Shown: positions 1 to 6,825, counted from the stretch's first letter. The stretch is 6,889 nt of DNA from an uncultured Clostridium sp. (GCA_946498265.1 CAMMNR010000096.1:1-6889), one strand, 5' to 3'. Notes: generated by a model not told the origin, from the sequence alone. Numbers and translations: made by a program.

Positions 1-104
1 AAATATCAAAAGTCCATAGAATAGTTGAAAATTTGGATAAGGCGTATGAGGAAGGACTAATAGTAGAAGTGCTTGGAATTGAAATCTATAATGATGTAAA
101 ATAA
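1..104 (+). CDS. C-terminal end of an unidentified protein (partial, 5' end outside the window)
   Basis: An open frame enters from the left edge (first full codon at base 3) and ends with TAA at 102-104. It gives 33 residues, which begin ISKVHRIVENLDKAYEEG and end in GIEIYNDVK. The other two forward frames hit stops within the first 25 bases, and a strong terminator follows immediately, so this is very likely the true end of a gene. The tail is mixed helical and strand-like, without membrane segments or a motif I recognise. I assign no family or function. Confidence 0.6.
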   Translation, partial: ISKVHRIVENLDKAYEEGLIVEVLGIEIYNDVK

Positions 105-117
105 AAATTATAATGAT

Positions 118-158
118 AAAAAAATAAGATATTGCATTTACAATATTTTATTTTTTTT
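118..158 (+). terminator. Rho-independent terminator of the upstream partial gene
   Basis: The arm 121-134 pairs with 141-154 over 14 bp (one G-U pair at 128/147), with a six-base loop CATTTA. Extra A-T pairs extend the stem to about 17 bp. The right arm runs into eight T residues (151-158). The stem is nearly all A-T, as expected in such an AT-rich genome. It lies 13 bases after the upstream stop. It also sits directly in front of the WG-repeat gene, leaving almost no room there for a separate promoter. Confidence 0.75.
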
Positions 159-247
159 GAAAAATTTAACTCCTCAAATATATAGTAATAATATCAATAA
201 TAATATTAATTATAATAGCAGTAGCAGCATTTTTTATAGTTAAAAAT

Positions 248-1903
248 ATGATTGATAATAAAAAAGCATATGAAATAGCTAAAATAGAAGAATACAATTA
301 TTTTGTATTAAGACAAGATGACATGTACGGAGTAATAGATAAACAAGGTAATATCTTAATAGAGCCAACTTATACAGAAGTGAAAATTCCAAATCCAGAA
401 AAAGCAATATTTGTCTGCAAAGAAAACAATGATAATATAAAAATATTAAATAGCAATAGCGAAGAATTAATGACTGAATATGAACAAGTAGAGCCAATAA
501 AACTAAAAAATATTCAAAGTGACTTAATGTATGAAAAAAGTGTATTGAAATATAAAAAAGATAATAAATATGGACTAATAAATTTTGAAGGAAAAGAATT
601 AACAAAAGCAGAATATGACGAAATTGATAGTCTTGGATATAAAGAAGGAGAACTATTAGTCAAAAAAGATAATAAATATGGAGTTATGAATATAAATGGA
701 TATCTTATGATACCAACAGAGTATGACCAAATTTCAGTGGATAGATACTATACAGATGAAAATTCATATAAAGATGCAGGATATATAGTATCTGTAACAA
801 CAGATGAAGGATATAGATATGGATATATAGATAAAGAAGGCAAGAAACTTTTAGAGACAGAGTATAATGAAGTATCAAGAATAAATGAAATAGAAAATCC
901 ACAAGATGTTTATATTTTATGTGCAAAAAATGGACAATATGGAATAAACAAAAACGAGGAAAACATAATTCCAAATGAATATCAATCTATCACATACAAT
1001 GAAGTAAATAATATATTTATAGTAGAAAGAAGCAAGAAATATGGAGTAAGAAATATAAATGGAGAAGAAGTAATTCCAGTTGAATATTCACAAATAGACA
1101 CTACAGGAATATATATATATGCACAAGGACAAGATGGAGGAAAAGTATTTAATGCATCAGGTGAAGAACAAAATATAAGCTCTAATGTACAAATTTTGAA
1201 TACAGATAATGACAATTATAGAATAAAAATAAATAGTGAAAATGGAACCAAGTATGGAGTAGTAGATAAAGACAACAAACAATTAATAGAAGAAAAATAT
1301 AATTATATAAAATATTTATCAGATAATTATTTTATAGTAAGTACAGAAAATGGAAAACTTGGAATAATTGATGATAAAGAAAATCAAAAATTAGAATTAA
1401 AATATGACTCAATAGAAAAAGTTTATAATAAAGATATAATACAAGCAACTATAACAAGTGAAAACACTATAGAATTATATTCAAAAAGCTTAGAACAAAT
1501 ATGTAGCATGCAAAATGCTATAGTAGAACCAAATGAAGATTATATAAAAATATATAATGATACAGAAACAAGGTATTTTAACAATGACGGGCAAGAATTA
1601 CAAAACACAGATATTTTCCCAAATAATATTTTATTTAGCAAAATGGAAAATGGAAAATGGGGATTTGTTGATAAAACAGGAAATGTAAAAGTAGACTATC
1701 AATATGATAAAGTGACAGAATTTAATGAGTATGGATTTGCAGCTGTACAAAAAGATGGTAAATGGGGAGTAATTAATCAAAATGGAGAAATAGTAATAGA
1801 ACCAACATATGAGCTAAACAATGCAGAAACACCATCATTTATTGGTAAATACTACAAAGTAACATATGGAGTTGGAGAAATTTACTATACAGATAAAGTG
1901 TAA
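248..1903 (+). CDS. WG-repeat (beta-rich) protein, probably membrane-anchored; 5' end uncertain
   Basis: From the first ATG this encodes 551 residues made of repeated WG-type units, each [Y/W]G-hydrophobic-x-[D/N]-x-x-G-x-x-hydrophobic, then xxxYDxI. Unit cores are at Y27-G28, Y108-G109, Y144-G145, Y191-G192, Y231-G232, Y265-G266, Y336-G337, L371-G372, W471-G472 and W506-G507. Only the last two keep the classic Trp-Gly. WG-repeat proteins are thought to fold as beta-rich scaffolds and are often surface-associated; their biochemical roles are mostly unknown, so I assign none. The ATG at 248 has no ribosome binding site. The same frame is open upstream to 170 and encodes KYIVIISIIILIIIAVAAFF followed by IVKN, a typical N-terminal membrane anchor, so the natural protein probably starts near 157-182. 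No ATG, GTG or TTG lies in frame there. The 5' end may be frameshifted, use a rare start codon, or be decayed. The TAA stop abuts the long palindrome. The family call is firm; start and expression are doubtful. Confidence 0.8.
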   Translation: MIDNKKAYEIAKIEEYNYFVLRQDDMYGVIDKQGNILIEPTYTEVKIPNPEKAIFVCKENNDNIKILNSNSEELMTEYEQVEPIKLKNIQSDLMYEKSVLKYKKDNKYGLINFEGKELTKAEYDEIDSLGYKEGELLVKKDNKYGVMNINGYLMIPTEYDQISVDRYYTDENSYKDAGYIVSVTTDEGYRYGYIDKEGKKLLETEYNEVSRINEIENPQDVYILCAKNGQYGINKNEENIIPNEYQSITYNEVNNIFIVERSKKYGVRNINGEEVIPVEYSQIDTTGIYIYAQGQDGGKVFNASGEEQNISSNVQILNTDNDNYRIKINSENGTKYGVVDKDNKQLIEEKYNYIKYLSDNYFIVSTENGKLGIIDDKENQKLELKYDSIEKVYNKDIIQATITSENTIELYSKSLEQICSMQNAIVEPNEDYIKIYNDTETRYFNNDGQELQNTDIFPNNILFSKMENGKWGFVDKTGNVKVDYQYDKVTEFNEYGFAAVQKDGKWGVINQNGEIVIEPTYELNNAETPSFIGKYYKVTYGVGEIYYTDKV

Positions 1904-2167
1904 AATTTAATAGTATTTCCTATAAATTTATAAATAAGAAACCTAATTATAATATATAAAATTTTATGAATTACGAATGTGAATGAAAGCAAAATAGAAC
2001 TTATTAAGGTATCTAATAGGAGAATCTCAAACTTGCTTTGAGAGGTGCCTATTAGATACCTTTATAAGTTCTTTTTGCTGTAATGTTAACCGAGTAATGA
2101 ATAAAATTTTATATATTATAATTAGGTTTCTTAGTATATATTTTTTTGTAAGAAATACTATTAAATT
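1904..2167. repeat. Long imperfect palindrome, MITE-like element (about 264 bp)
   Basis: The whole segment folds back on itself. Outer arms: 1903-1919 pairs with 2152-2168, 17 bp without mismatch. After an asymmetric bubble (1920-1934 versus 2134-2151), 1935-1967 pairs perfectly with 2101-2133 over 33 bp. Inside that is a mismatched zone, then 1996-2020 pairs with 2048-2072 with one mismatch, around a small hairpin (2025-2031 with 2037-2043, loop CTTGC). No reading frame is present. A TAA triplet flanks both ends (1901-1903 and 2168-2170), which could be a 3-bp target duplication, though this is weak in such AT-rich DNA. The structure matches a non-autonomous inverted-repeat element mobilised in trans. 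Alternatives are a structured RNA or a giant terminator: the right arm is followed by seven T at 2141-2147. The neighbouring genes are co-oriented, so it is not simply a shared convergent terminator. Confidence 0.7.
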
Positions 2168-2225
2168 TAAACTTTATGTTTAAGAGCTTATAAAAGAGTA
2201 AATAATATAAGAAAAAATAACATTA

Positions 2226-2235
2226 TTGTATACAA
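2226..2235. promoter_or_regulatory. Perfect 10-bp palindrome TTGTATACAA, possible operator
   Basis: TTGTATACAA is a perfect palindrome about 75 bp before the patatin start codon. Its shape resembles sites bound by GntR-type repressors of Bacillota (half-site TTGTA). It could equally be chance in AT-rich DNA; no regulator gene is present in the window. Confidence 0.25.
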
Positions 2236-2259
2236 AAAAATATTATATCTAGTAAAGAT

Positions 2260-2279
2260 GCAATTCAAATTGCTATACA
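2260..2279 (+). promoter_or_regulatory. Possible extended -10 promoter with overlapping inverted repeat, upstream of the patatin gene
   Basis: GCAATT (2260-2265) and AATTGC (2268-2273) form a perfect inverted repeat with a CA spacer. It overlaps TGCTATACA (2271-2279), which fits an extended -10 box (TGnTATAAT) with one mismatch. No good -35 box lies 16-18 bp upstream. Transcription would start near 2285, giving a leader of roughly 20 bases before the TTG start. A protein bound to the inverted repeat would cover the -10 region, as a repressor site would. This is read from sequence only. Confidence 0.3.
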
Positions 2280-2293
2280 ATAAAAAATAAATT

Positions 2294-2302
2294 AAGAAGG
2301 TG
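2294..2302 (+). promoter_or_regulatory. Ribosome binding site supporting the TTG start of the patatin gene
   Basis: AAGAAGGTG closely matches the Shine-Dalgarno consensus AGGAGGTG and ends five bases before the TTG at 2308. This supports TTG as the true initiation codon, since the conserved glycine-rich motif begins only a few residues later. Confidence 0.75.
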
Positions 2303-2307
2303 TTAAA

Positions 2308-3171
2308 TTGAAAATAGGTTTAGCTTTATCTGGAGGAGGAATAAGAGGAATCGCACATGCAGGAGTATTAAAAGCATTAGAAGAAAATGATATAAAAATA
2401 GATATAATAGGAGGAACAAGTTCAGGTGGAATAATTTCATCACTATATGCAATGGGATATTCACCATATTACATTTACATATTATTTAAAAGATATGCCA
2501 AAGAAATAGTAGAAATAAATTCAAATACAATAATATCAAGTGTTGCAAATTTTATGATGAATAAAAAAATAAATATTGCAGGATTAAAAACAGGAGAAAG
2601 TTTAGAAAAAGCATATGATAATTTAGGACTAAAAAAAGGAATTAGAAAAGTTAAAGATATAAATAGATTACCAGTAGTAATTCCAGCAGTAAATGTGGTA
2701 GATGGAGAAGAATATATTTTTACTAATAATATTCCAAAAGATATAAAAGATAACAGTAAATATATTGATGATATACCAATAGGAAGAGCCATAAGAGCAA
2801 CAAGTAGTTTTCCAGGAATTTTTTGCCCATGCAGTTTTGAAAAATACAATTTTTTAGATGGAGGAGTATTAGACAATGTACCAGTATTAGAAGTGAAAAA
2901 TCAAGGAGCAGATAAGGTAATAGCCATCAATTTTAAATCAGATGATGTAGACGAGAATAGTAATGTTATGGATATAATAATGAGAACACTTGATATTATG
3001 GGAAATAAGATTTCTGCAAAAAGTCTAGAAAAAAGTGATTTGATATTAACAATCCCAACAGATGGAACAGGACTTTTTGATGTAGAAAAATTAGATAATT
3101 GTTATAAATCTGGATATAAAGTAGCATTAGAAAACATGGACAAAATAAAAATGACCTTAAATTTAAAATAA
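2308..3171 (+). CDS. Patatin-like phospholipase (RssA/YchK-type serine lipid acyl hydrolase)
   Basis: This 287-residue protein belongs to the patatin family, whose members hydrolyse acyl ester bonds of phospholipids or other lipids with a Ser-Asp dyad. The oxyanion-hole motif GGGIRG is at residues 9-14. The nucleophile elbow GTSSG (36-40) places the catalytic serine at S38. The conserved segment AIRATSSFPGIF is at 161-172, and DGG (184-186) supplies the catalytic aspartate D184, followed by VLDNVP. All expected catalytic elements are therefore present. The length fits the small bacterial single-domain patatins. There is no signal peptide or membrane segment, so a cytoplasmic or peripherally membrane-bound enzyme is likely. 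The start is TTG with a good ribosome binding site. The gene stands behind the palindromic element with its own probable promoter. The next gene begins 143 bases later with no convincing terminator between, so co-transcription is possible. The natural substrate cannot be read from the sequence. Confidence 0.93.
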   Translation: MKIGLALSGGGIRGIAHAGVLKALEENDIKIDIIGGTSSGGIISSLYAMGYSPYYIYILFKRYAKEIVEINSNTIISSVANFMMNKKINIAGLKTGESLEKAYDNLGLKKGIRKVKDINRLPVVIPAVNVVDGEEYIFTNNIPKDIKDNSKYIDDIPIGRAIRATSSFPGIFCPCSFEKYNFLDGGVLDNVPVLEVKNQGADKVIAINFKSDDVDENSNVMDIIMRTLDIMGNKISAKSLEKSDLILTIPTDGTGLFDVEKLDNCYKSGYKVALENMDKIKMTLNLK

Positions 3172-3283
3172 TTAATATTTATTATGAAATAAAAAACGAA
3201 ACTGACAAAAATCTACATGTAAATATAATTTATTTTATAAAAAAAGGCACCAAAAATTTTCTGTTTCATAAAATATAAGATAG

Positions 3284-3310
3284 ACATATCAAAAGTATAT
3301 GTAGAGGTGA
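3284..3310 (+). promoter_or_regulatory. Inverted repeat and ribosome binding site ahead of the cysteine desulfurase gene
   Basis: ACATAT (3284-3289) and ATATGT (3297-3302) form a 6-bp inverted repeat with a 7-base spacer. It is followed at once by AGAGGTGA (3303-3310), a good Shine-Dalgarno sequence with its core five bases before the ATG at 3315. The ribosome binding site is solid. The repeat could be a weak hairpin or an operator overlapping the leader, but AT-rich chance is likely. Elsewhere in 3172-3314 I see no clear terminator or promoter. Confidence 0.4.
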
Positions 3311-3314
3311 GATT

Positions 3315-4463
3315 ATGGATATAAAATATTTTGACAATGCAGCGACAACTAAAGTAAGTGAAGAAGTTTTAAAAGAGATGATTCCATATTTTTCAACACA
3401 ATATGGAAATCCATCATCATTATATACAATTGGAAGATATAACAAAAGAGCTATAGAAAAAGCAAGAAGACAAGTAGCAGAGTTAATAAATTGTGAAGCC
3501 AACGAAATATATTTCACAGCTTCTGGTTCAGAAAGTGACAATATAACCCTAAAGGGAATAGCTTATGCAAATAAAGAAAAAGGAAATCATATAATAACAT
3601 CAAAAATAGAGCATCCAGCAGTATTAAATTCATGTAAAACTTTAGAAAAACAAGGATATAAAATAAGTTATATAAATGTAAATAAAGATGGAATAATAGA
3701 TTTAAATGAGTTAATCAGTGAAATAACTAATCAAACAATTCTAATTAGTGTAATGTTTGCAAATAACGAAATAGGAACGATACAACCAATAGAAGAAATA
3801 TCCCAAATAGCTAAAAAATATAATGTGATTTTTCATACAGATGCAGTTCAAGCATGTGGAAATATACCAATAGATGTAAAAAAGATGGGAATAGACATGT
3901 TGTCATTATCAGCTCATAAAATAAATGGGCCAAAAGGAGTAGGTGCTTTATATGTGAAAAAAGGAATAAATTTTGATAGCATAATAAATGGAGGAGGACA
4001 AGAAAAAGGAAAAAGAAGTGGAACAGAAAATGTAGCAGGAATTGTAGGCTTAGGAAAAGCTTGTGAGATAGCAAAGAAACAAATGAATAATCATATGGAA
4101 AAATTAAAAGAATTAAGAGATTATTTTATAGAACAAGTTGAAGAAAAAATTCCAAATGCAAAATTAAATGGTTCAAGAGAAAATAGATTACCTGGAAATG
4201 CAAATTTTTCATTTAAAAATGTAGATAGTCAGGAATTATTATTCAAACTAGATAGTAAAGGTATATGTGTATCTAGTGGGAGCGCTTGTTCAGCAGGGGA
4301 TAGTAATCCATCACATGTTTTAACAGCGATAGGGCTAGAGAAAGAATTAGCACAAGGGACGATAAGATTTACATTTGGAGAAGATAATACAAAAGAAGAT
4401 ATTGATTATTTATTAGATAATTTGCAGGAATTTATATTTTCATCTAATGGAAATATTTTCTGA
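3315..4463 (+). CDS. Cysteine desulfurase, NifS/IscS type (class V PLP-dependent aminotransferase fold)
   Basis: This 382-residue enzyme is predicted to convert L-cysteine to L-alanine and carry the sulfur as a persulfide for delivery to Fe-S cluster scaffolds or tRNA-thiolating enzymes. Family landmarks occur in order. YFDNAATT is at 5-12 and the YGNPSS motif at 30-35. The PLP-stacking histidine H100 is in EHPAVL. D176 and Q179 in FHTDAVQA hold the PLP ring. The PLP lysine is K202 in SAHKINGPKG. RSGTEN is at 234-239, and the catalytic cysteine C325 sits in SSGSACSAG. The long loop around C325 marks the IscS/NifS subgroup, not SufS. The length is normal for the family and there are no membrane segments, so it is cytoplasmic. 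The ATG has a clear ribosome binding site and the stop is TGA. No iscU, nifU, iscR or thiI lies beside it; the neighbours are a patatin and a c-di-GMP protein. It cannot be decided here whether it is the housekeeping IscS, NifS or a dedicated tRNA-thiolation enzyme, so I give no symbol. Confidence 0.95.
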   Translation: MDIKYFDNAATTKVSEEVLKEMIPYFSTQYGNPSSLYTIGRYNKRAIEKARRQVAELINCEANEIYFTASGSESDNITLKGIAYANKEKGNHIITSKIEHPAVLNSCKTLEKQGYKISYINVNKDGIIDLNELISEITNQTILISVMFANNEIGTIQPIEEISQIAKKYNVIFHTDAVQACGNIPIDVKKMGIDMLSLSAHKINGPKGVGALYVKKGINFDSIINGGGQEKGKRSGTENVAGIVGLGKACEIAKKQMNNHMEKLKELRDYFIEQVEEKIPNAKLNGSRENRLPGNANFSFKNVDSQELLFKLDSKGICVSSGSACSAGDSNPSHVLTAIGLEKELAQGTIRFTFGEDNTKEDIDYLLDNLQEFIFSSNGNIF

Positions 4464-4518
4464 AAATCCTATTAGATAAAAAGCTTTACTAACAAATGCA
4501 AACAATTTTTACTAATTC

Positions 4519-4524
4519 TATACT
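4519..4524 (+). promoter_or_regulatory. Possible -10 box for the GGDEF/EAL gene
   Basis: TATACT lies about 40 bases before the ATG at 4566 in the 102-base gap after the cysteine desulfurase. No good -35 element is found 16-18 bp upstream, so this is only a candidate. The ribosome binding site is AGAGGA at 4557-4562, three to four bases from the ATG, slightly close but usable. No terminator hairpin is apparent between the two genes, so read-through from the desulfurase is also possible. Confidence 0.2.
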
Positions 4525-4565
4525 ATTTCAAAATATATTCGCATTAATTTTAGAAAAGAGGAAAT

Positions 4566-6794
4566 ATGAATAAGAAATACAAAATATATTTTATTGTGAT
4601 AATAATATTGATACTTTTGACCGCAACAAGTTTAATAATATATATAAATAAAGTACAAAATCTCACAAATAAAAGCACATTAAATAGTTTAAAAGAACTA
4701 ACAAAACAAGATGTGGCAAAAATTCAAAATAATATAAATGAACACATAAGAATTTTAGAAACAATAGTAAATGAAATAGAAAATAATCAATTAGAAAAAA
4801 CAGAGCAAGTTTTTGAAATATATAATAGAAATTCTGGAAATAATCAATTTTCCAGAATAGCAATTTTGTATGAAACAGGAGAATCATTCACAAATGATGG
4901 ACAAGTTGTGGATTTATCAGAAGAAAAAGAAAAATTTTTCAAAGATAATGATGTAAAAATATCGCAAACCAGGCAAAGTAAAATAGATAGCAACAAAATA
5001 AATATCTATAGTAAAAAAACAAAACTAGGAAAAAAAGATGTAGTTATTTTACTTGTTATAGAAACAAAAAAATATGAAGAAATATTCATACAATCAGTAT
5101 ATAGTGGGAATGGATATGAATATATAATAACAAAAAAGGGAGATATAATTGCAAAATCAAATTTAAACCAAGAAGAAACAAATATATATGAAATTATTGA
5201 AAAAACAATAGATGAAAAACAAAATAATAAAAATGCATTAAATAAGATAGGAGAAAATATCAAAAATAATGAAGATAGTGAAGTAATATTATACAATGGA
5301 ATAAAAAAGTATTTTGTAACATATCAAAAATTAGGCATAAATGATTGGTATTTGGTGATACTTACACATGGAAGTGCAGTTGCAGAAGAATTAAATCAAG
5401 TAATAATTATAATGTTAATAATATCAATATTAATTATATTAATAATTTCTGTAGTTTCAATATATATAGTAATATCAGAAAAAAGAAAAGAAGAAAGTTT
5501 ATATAATTTAGCATATATAGATCCAATTACAAAATTAGGCAATCATAACTATTTCAATCAACAAGGTCAAAAAATATTAAGTAATAAGGAAATAAAAAAC
5601 AAATATATAATGGCACTAGACATAGATAAGTTTAAATCATTCAACAAAAAATATGGACATGAATTAGGAAATAAATTACTAGAAGAAGTGGGAAAAAAAT
5701 TAAAAGAAATATTAAAAGAAAAAGCAATCATTTGCAGAATTTCGAATGATATATATGGAATAATAATATATGAAATAAAAAATATAGAAAAACAAGCTAA
5801 TAAGATATGTCAAGACGTTTCCAAAATAATTATAAACAATATAGAATATAATATATTAGTTTATTTAGGAATATATAAAATAATTGATAATAAGTATAAT
5901 CTATTAGAAAGTTTCGACAAAGCACTAATAGCACATGACAAAACAAAAGGAAACTCAGAAAAACAATATTATATATATAATGAAGAAATTGAATTACAAT
6001 TGGAAAAAGAAAACGAAATAGAAAATATAATGCAACAAGCATTAGAAAGCAAAGAATTTGTAATATATTATCAACCTAAAATATCAACCCAAAACGACAA
6101 AATTACAGAAGCGGAAGCACTAGTAAGATGGTTTAGAAATGGAAAACTAATACCACCAAATGATTTTATACCAATATTCGAAAAAAATAGATTTATAATA
6201 AAATTAGACAAATATATTTTTGAAGAAGTATGTAAAGACCTAAATGACTGGAAACAAAAAAATGTAAAAGTTCCGATGATATCAATAAATATATCAAAAG
6301 AGCATTTTTATGAAGAAGAATTCATAAAAGAATTTGTAGATATAGCAAAAAAATATAATATAGATCCAAAAGAAATAGAACTAGAAATAACAGAAAGTGC
6401 AACACTAAACAGTAATATAGATGTTATAAAAATAATGAATAATATAAAAAAATATGGATTCAGAATTTCGCTAGATGACTTTGGAACAGGAACATCAACA
6501 TTAGGAATGTTACAAAACATGCCAATAGATACATTAAAAATAGATAAAATATTTGTAGATAAAATAGATTTTAATAATACAGATAAAAATATAATTGAAT
6601 ATATTGTTTATATAGCAAAAAAATTAAACTTAAAAACAGTAGCAGAAGGAGTGGAAAATGAAAATCAGGTAAATTACTTAAAAAGTATCGAATGTGATAT
6701 GCTTCAAGGATATTATTATTCAAAGCCTGTTAGTAAGGGGACGTTCCTTCAATCTCTAAAATTCGGGATAATGGGGACGGACCTTCCAAATTAA
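4566..6794 (+). CDS. Membrane sensor protein with degenerate GGDEF and intact EAL domain (predicted c-di-GMP phosphodiesterase)
   Basis: This 742-residue protein begins with a transmembrane segment (about residues 7-27). An extracytoplasmic region of roughly 250 residues follows, probably a Cache-type sensor; its end carries the typical INDWYLVILT stretch. A second transmembrane helix spans about 279-304. The GGDEF domain (about 312-472) keeps YIDPITKLGN and the LDIDKFK and YGHELGN motifs, but the signature is S393-N-D-I-Y397 in place of GGDEF, so diguanylate cyclase activity is unlikely. The EAL domain (about 485-730) keeps the catalytic set: E517-A-L with R521, N575, E607, D637-D638, K658, E694 and Q714 in LQGYYYSKP. 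It should hydrolyse c-di-GMP to pGpG at the inner membrane face, with the inactive GGDEF perhaps acting as a regulatory, GTP-binding module. Lowering c-di-GMP generally favours motility over adhesion. The final ~18 residues after SKPVSK are encoded by a foreign-looking GC-rich repeat patch. The ligand of the sensor is unknown. Confidence 0.95.
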   Translation: MNKKYKIYFIVIIILILLTATSLIIYINKVQNLTNKSTLNSLKELTKQDVAKIQNNINEHIRILETIVNEIENNQLEKTEQVFEIYNRNSGNNQFSRIAILYETGESFTNDGQVVDLSEEKEKFFKDNDVKISQTRQSKIDSNKINIYSKKTKLGKKDVVILLVIETKKYEEIFIQSVYSGNGYEYIITKKGDIIAKSNLNQEETNIYEIIEKTIDEKQNNKNALNKIGENIKNNEDSEVILYNGIKKYFVTYQKLGINDWYLVILTHGSAVAEELNQVIIIMLIISILIILIISVVSIYIVISEKRKEESLYNLAYIDPITKLGNHNYFNQQGQKILSNKEIKNKYIMALDIDKFKSFNKKYGHELGNKLLEEVGKKLKEILKEKAIICRISNDIYGIIIYEIKNIEKQANKICQDVSKIIINNIEYNILVYLGIYKIIDNKYNLLESFDKALIAHDKTKGNSEKQYYIYNEEIELQLEKENEIENIMQQALESKEFVIYYQPKISTQNDKITEAEALVRWFRNGKLIPPNDFIPIFEKNRFIIKLDKYIFEEVCKDLNDWKQKNVKVPMISINISKEHFYEEEFIKEFVDIAKKYNIDPKEIELEITESATLNSNIDVIKIMNNIKKYGFRISLDDFGTGTSTLGMLQNMPIDTLKIDKIFVDKIDFNNTDKNIIEYIVYIAKKLNLKTVAEGVENENQVNYLKSIECDMLQGYYYSKPVSKGTFLQSLKFGIMGTDLPN

Positions 6795-6825
6795 AAGGGA
6801 ACACCTTCCCCCTTGGGTAATCCCA
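6735..6825. repeat. GC-rich REP/RAYT-like repeat cluster spanning the 3' end of the EAL gene
   Basis: Base composition jumps from strongly AT-rich to about half G+C in this stretch and falls back after it. GGGGACGttCCTTC (6737-6750) and GGGGACGgaCCTTC (6773-6786) match at 12 of 14 bases. They lie exactly 36 bases apart, hence in the same frame (protein GTFL and GTDL). A third, more diverged copy, GGGAACACCTTCC, is at 6797-6809. Two short hairpins follow: GGGAA/TTCCC with loop CACC (6797-6810) and TGGG/CCCA with loop TAAT (6814-6825). From memory, GGGGACG-type repeats of this kind occur around REP-associated (RAYT, IS200-like) transposase genes in Bacillota. No transposase is visible here, so this may be an isolated element or the near edge of a larger one that continues beyond the window. 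Confidence 0.5.

Noticed and set aside
113..127. ATG at 113 followed by a very short frame ending in TAA.
   Set aside because: It encodes only four residues and lies within the terminator stem, so it is not a gene.
279..605. Minus-strand open frames opposite the large genes (for example 279-605, 2475-2876, 3266-3541, 5006-5296).
   Set aside because: They overlap clearly conserved genes. Their products are Leu/Phe/Ile-rich strings typical of the complement of Lys/Glu/Asn-rich coding DNA, and they show no domain motifs.
3182..3271. Distant inverted repeat TTATGAAA / TTTCATAA (3182-3189 and 3264-3271), plus GAAAC/GTTTC nearby, in the patatin-desulfurase gap.
   Set aside because: The arms are short, interrupted and separated by more than 70 bases, with no T-run after them. 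They match no riboswitch or terminator I recognise.
4468..4478. CCTATTAGATA just after the cysteine desulfurase also occurs in the palindrome's inner arm (2048-2058).
   Set aside because: It is only 11 bases, in very AT-rich DNA and with no similarity extending on either side. It is more likely chance than a remnant of the element.
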